Under the pieces are notes generated by a model that did not search any database, was not told where the DNA came from, and saw only the letters and a program-made list of their open reading frames with translations. From Chloranthus sessilifolius (taxonomy: Eukaryota > Streptophyta > Magnoliopsida > Chloranthales > Chloranthaceae), in contig CM037587.1 of the NCBI GenBank assembly GCA_021018995.1, positions 69,583,604 through 69,647,603 of the forward strand: a stretch of DNA of 64,000 bases, given 5' to 3'. Positions 63,250 through 64,000 of this stretch are shown one piece after another. The translations under genes and the position numbers were made by a program. Numbering within the stretch: the first letter of the stretch is position 1; each line of letters begins with the position of its first letter.

Positions 63250-64000
63250 AGTAACTCTAGAGCTCGGCAGAATTTGTCAAATCTGAACGAGAATCCAGGA
63301 CGTTCTCTCTTACCCATTTAGTCATCTAAAACTCGAGTAAGGTCCTCCATTTTTATACTAGTGTCCTTTGTAGTTTGAGGGTGGATCCTACCTTGATGAT
63401 TATTACTAAAGAAGGTATGAGCAGTCCGCCCTGGTTGTGATAGGTGAGCGGATATGGTGCTTGGGGTAGGCTGCGACTTTTGCTCCCTTTGTCATTCTTG
63501 GTCATCCTCGTTCTGTTGGTCTATGATAGCCTTCTACATTGCGACCAGGCTTCGAAGCAACCCTTTGGTGCCTTTTCCTCCTTTTGTTTATTGTGCTGAG
63601 ATTTGATTTATGAGTTGTTCTGCAGTATAGCTTTGACCGACACCGCTTTCTCTCCTGCCATTATTATTACTTATGCCTGGAGGAGTAAGAAGTATTTCTT
63701 TGCCTGCCATGTTAATCCCAGGATGATATTGGTCTAGTATCATTAGCGGGATTATCATGGTAGCCCCATAATGGTGGATCATTATTATTAGTAAGATTCA
63801 TTCTAAGTATTCCTAACATTTCTGGCTTTTGAAAAATGTTTATAGGCACTAAAAAGCTCTCGGGGGTTTAGGAATTAAGGGGAGCAGTATTTTTTTCCTC
63901 TTCAGGTTCCTAGGTTTCTCACTATGTATGCAGGTGTTCTTCTTCGGGTTAGGTGGGTGAGTACAATCTTCGTCCGATTAGGACTTGCCAGAAGGTCCCA
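63250..64000 (-). pseudogene. Gag N-terminal region of F
   Basis: Gly/Asn/Ser-rich frames with MIHHYGATMIIPLMILDQYHPG and SYTAEQLINQISAQ (63782-63588). Disordered head of gag, broken by stops and cut by the window edge. Confidence 0.4.

Larger units (their letters stand above)
61193..64000 (-). mobile_element. Element F: minus-strand Tat-type retrotransposon, gag part
   Basis: Only gag and its C-terminal extension are inside the window; the 5' part runs off the right edge. E is inserted at its low end. The gag pattern is that of Tat/Ogre or related non-chromovirus elements. Confidence 0.7.

Overview
The window is intergenic plant DNA, from an angiosperm with a repeat-rich genome; I cannot name the species. 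Nearly all of it is nested, decayed Ty3/Gypsy LTR retrotransposons. The primer-binding sites are plant types: tRNA-Asp (Athila lineage), tRNA-Arg (Tat/Ogre lineage) and initiator tRNA-Met (chromovirus). I see no host gene, tRNA or rRNA. Almost every retroelement reading frame carries stops or frameshifts.

Layout. 1-2563 holds unclassified LTR-like repeats. 2564-3645 is a chromovirus (Tekay/Del-like) LTR, PBS and gag start, cut by element A. A (3646-about 38362, minus strand, Athila) runs 5' LTR, gag, protease, RT, RNase H, integrase, env-like ORF, 3' UTR, 3' LTR. Three plus-strand relatives have inserted into A: a solo LTR S (5047-7498, TSD AAAAT), element B (12682-22522, TSD CTCGC, lacking gag-PR-RT) and element C (27210-34592, TSD TATGC/CATGC, with internal deletions). 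D (about 38363-58595, plus, Tat/Ogre) carries gag, protease, G-patch, RT, two RNases H, integrase and two accessory genes on the opposite strand. D lies next to the 3' end of another Athila-like element E (58596-61192, plus), which is inserted in a minus-strand Tat-type gag region F (61193-64000).

Main observation. Six LTRs each carry an array of short self-complementary motifs in U3, upstream of the TATA box, and the motif differs between families: CTCGCG(C/A)AG in A, B and S; CCTATCGATAGG in C; a 29-bp near-perfect palindrome in D (18 copies); TCAATCGATTGA in E. B and C share homologous LTR ends but have different arrays between them. The same motifs recur inside the elements upstream of accessory ORFs: the env-like ORF in A and B, and both antisense genes in D. 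This looks like a family-specific regulatory code shared by the LTR promoter and internal promoters. It recalls in form the rapidly evolving short motifs bound by VANC anti-silencing proteins of VANDAL DNA transposons, but that comparison is inference.

Other notable signals are a covarying hairpin repeated in the transcribed part of the Athila LTRs, a conserved block in the 3' UTR of A, B, C and E, a second internal copy of the polypurine tract, and a minus-strand plant-mobile-domain gene in D that still has an intron.
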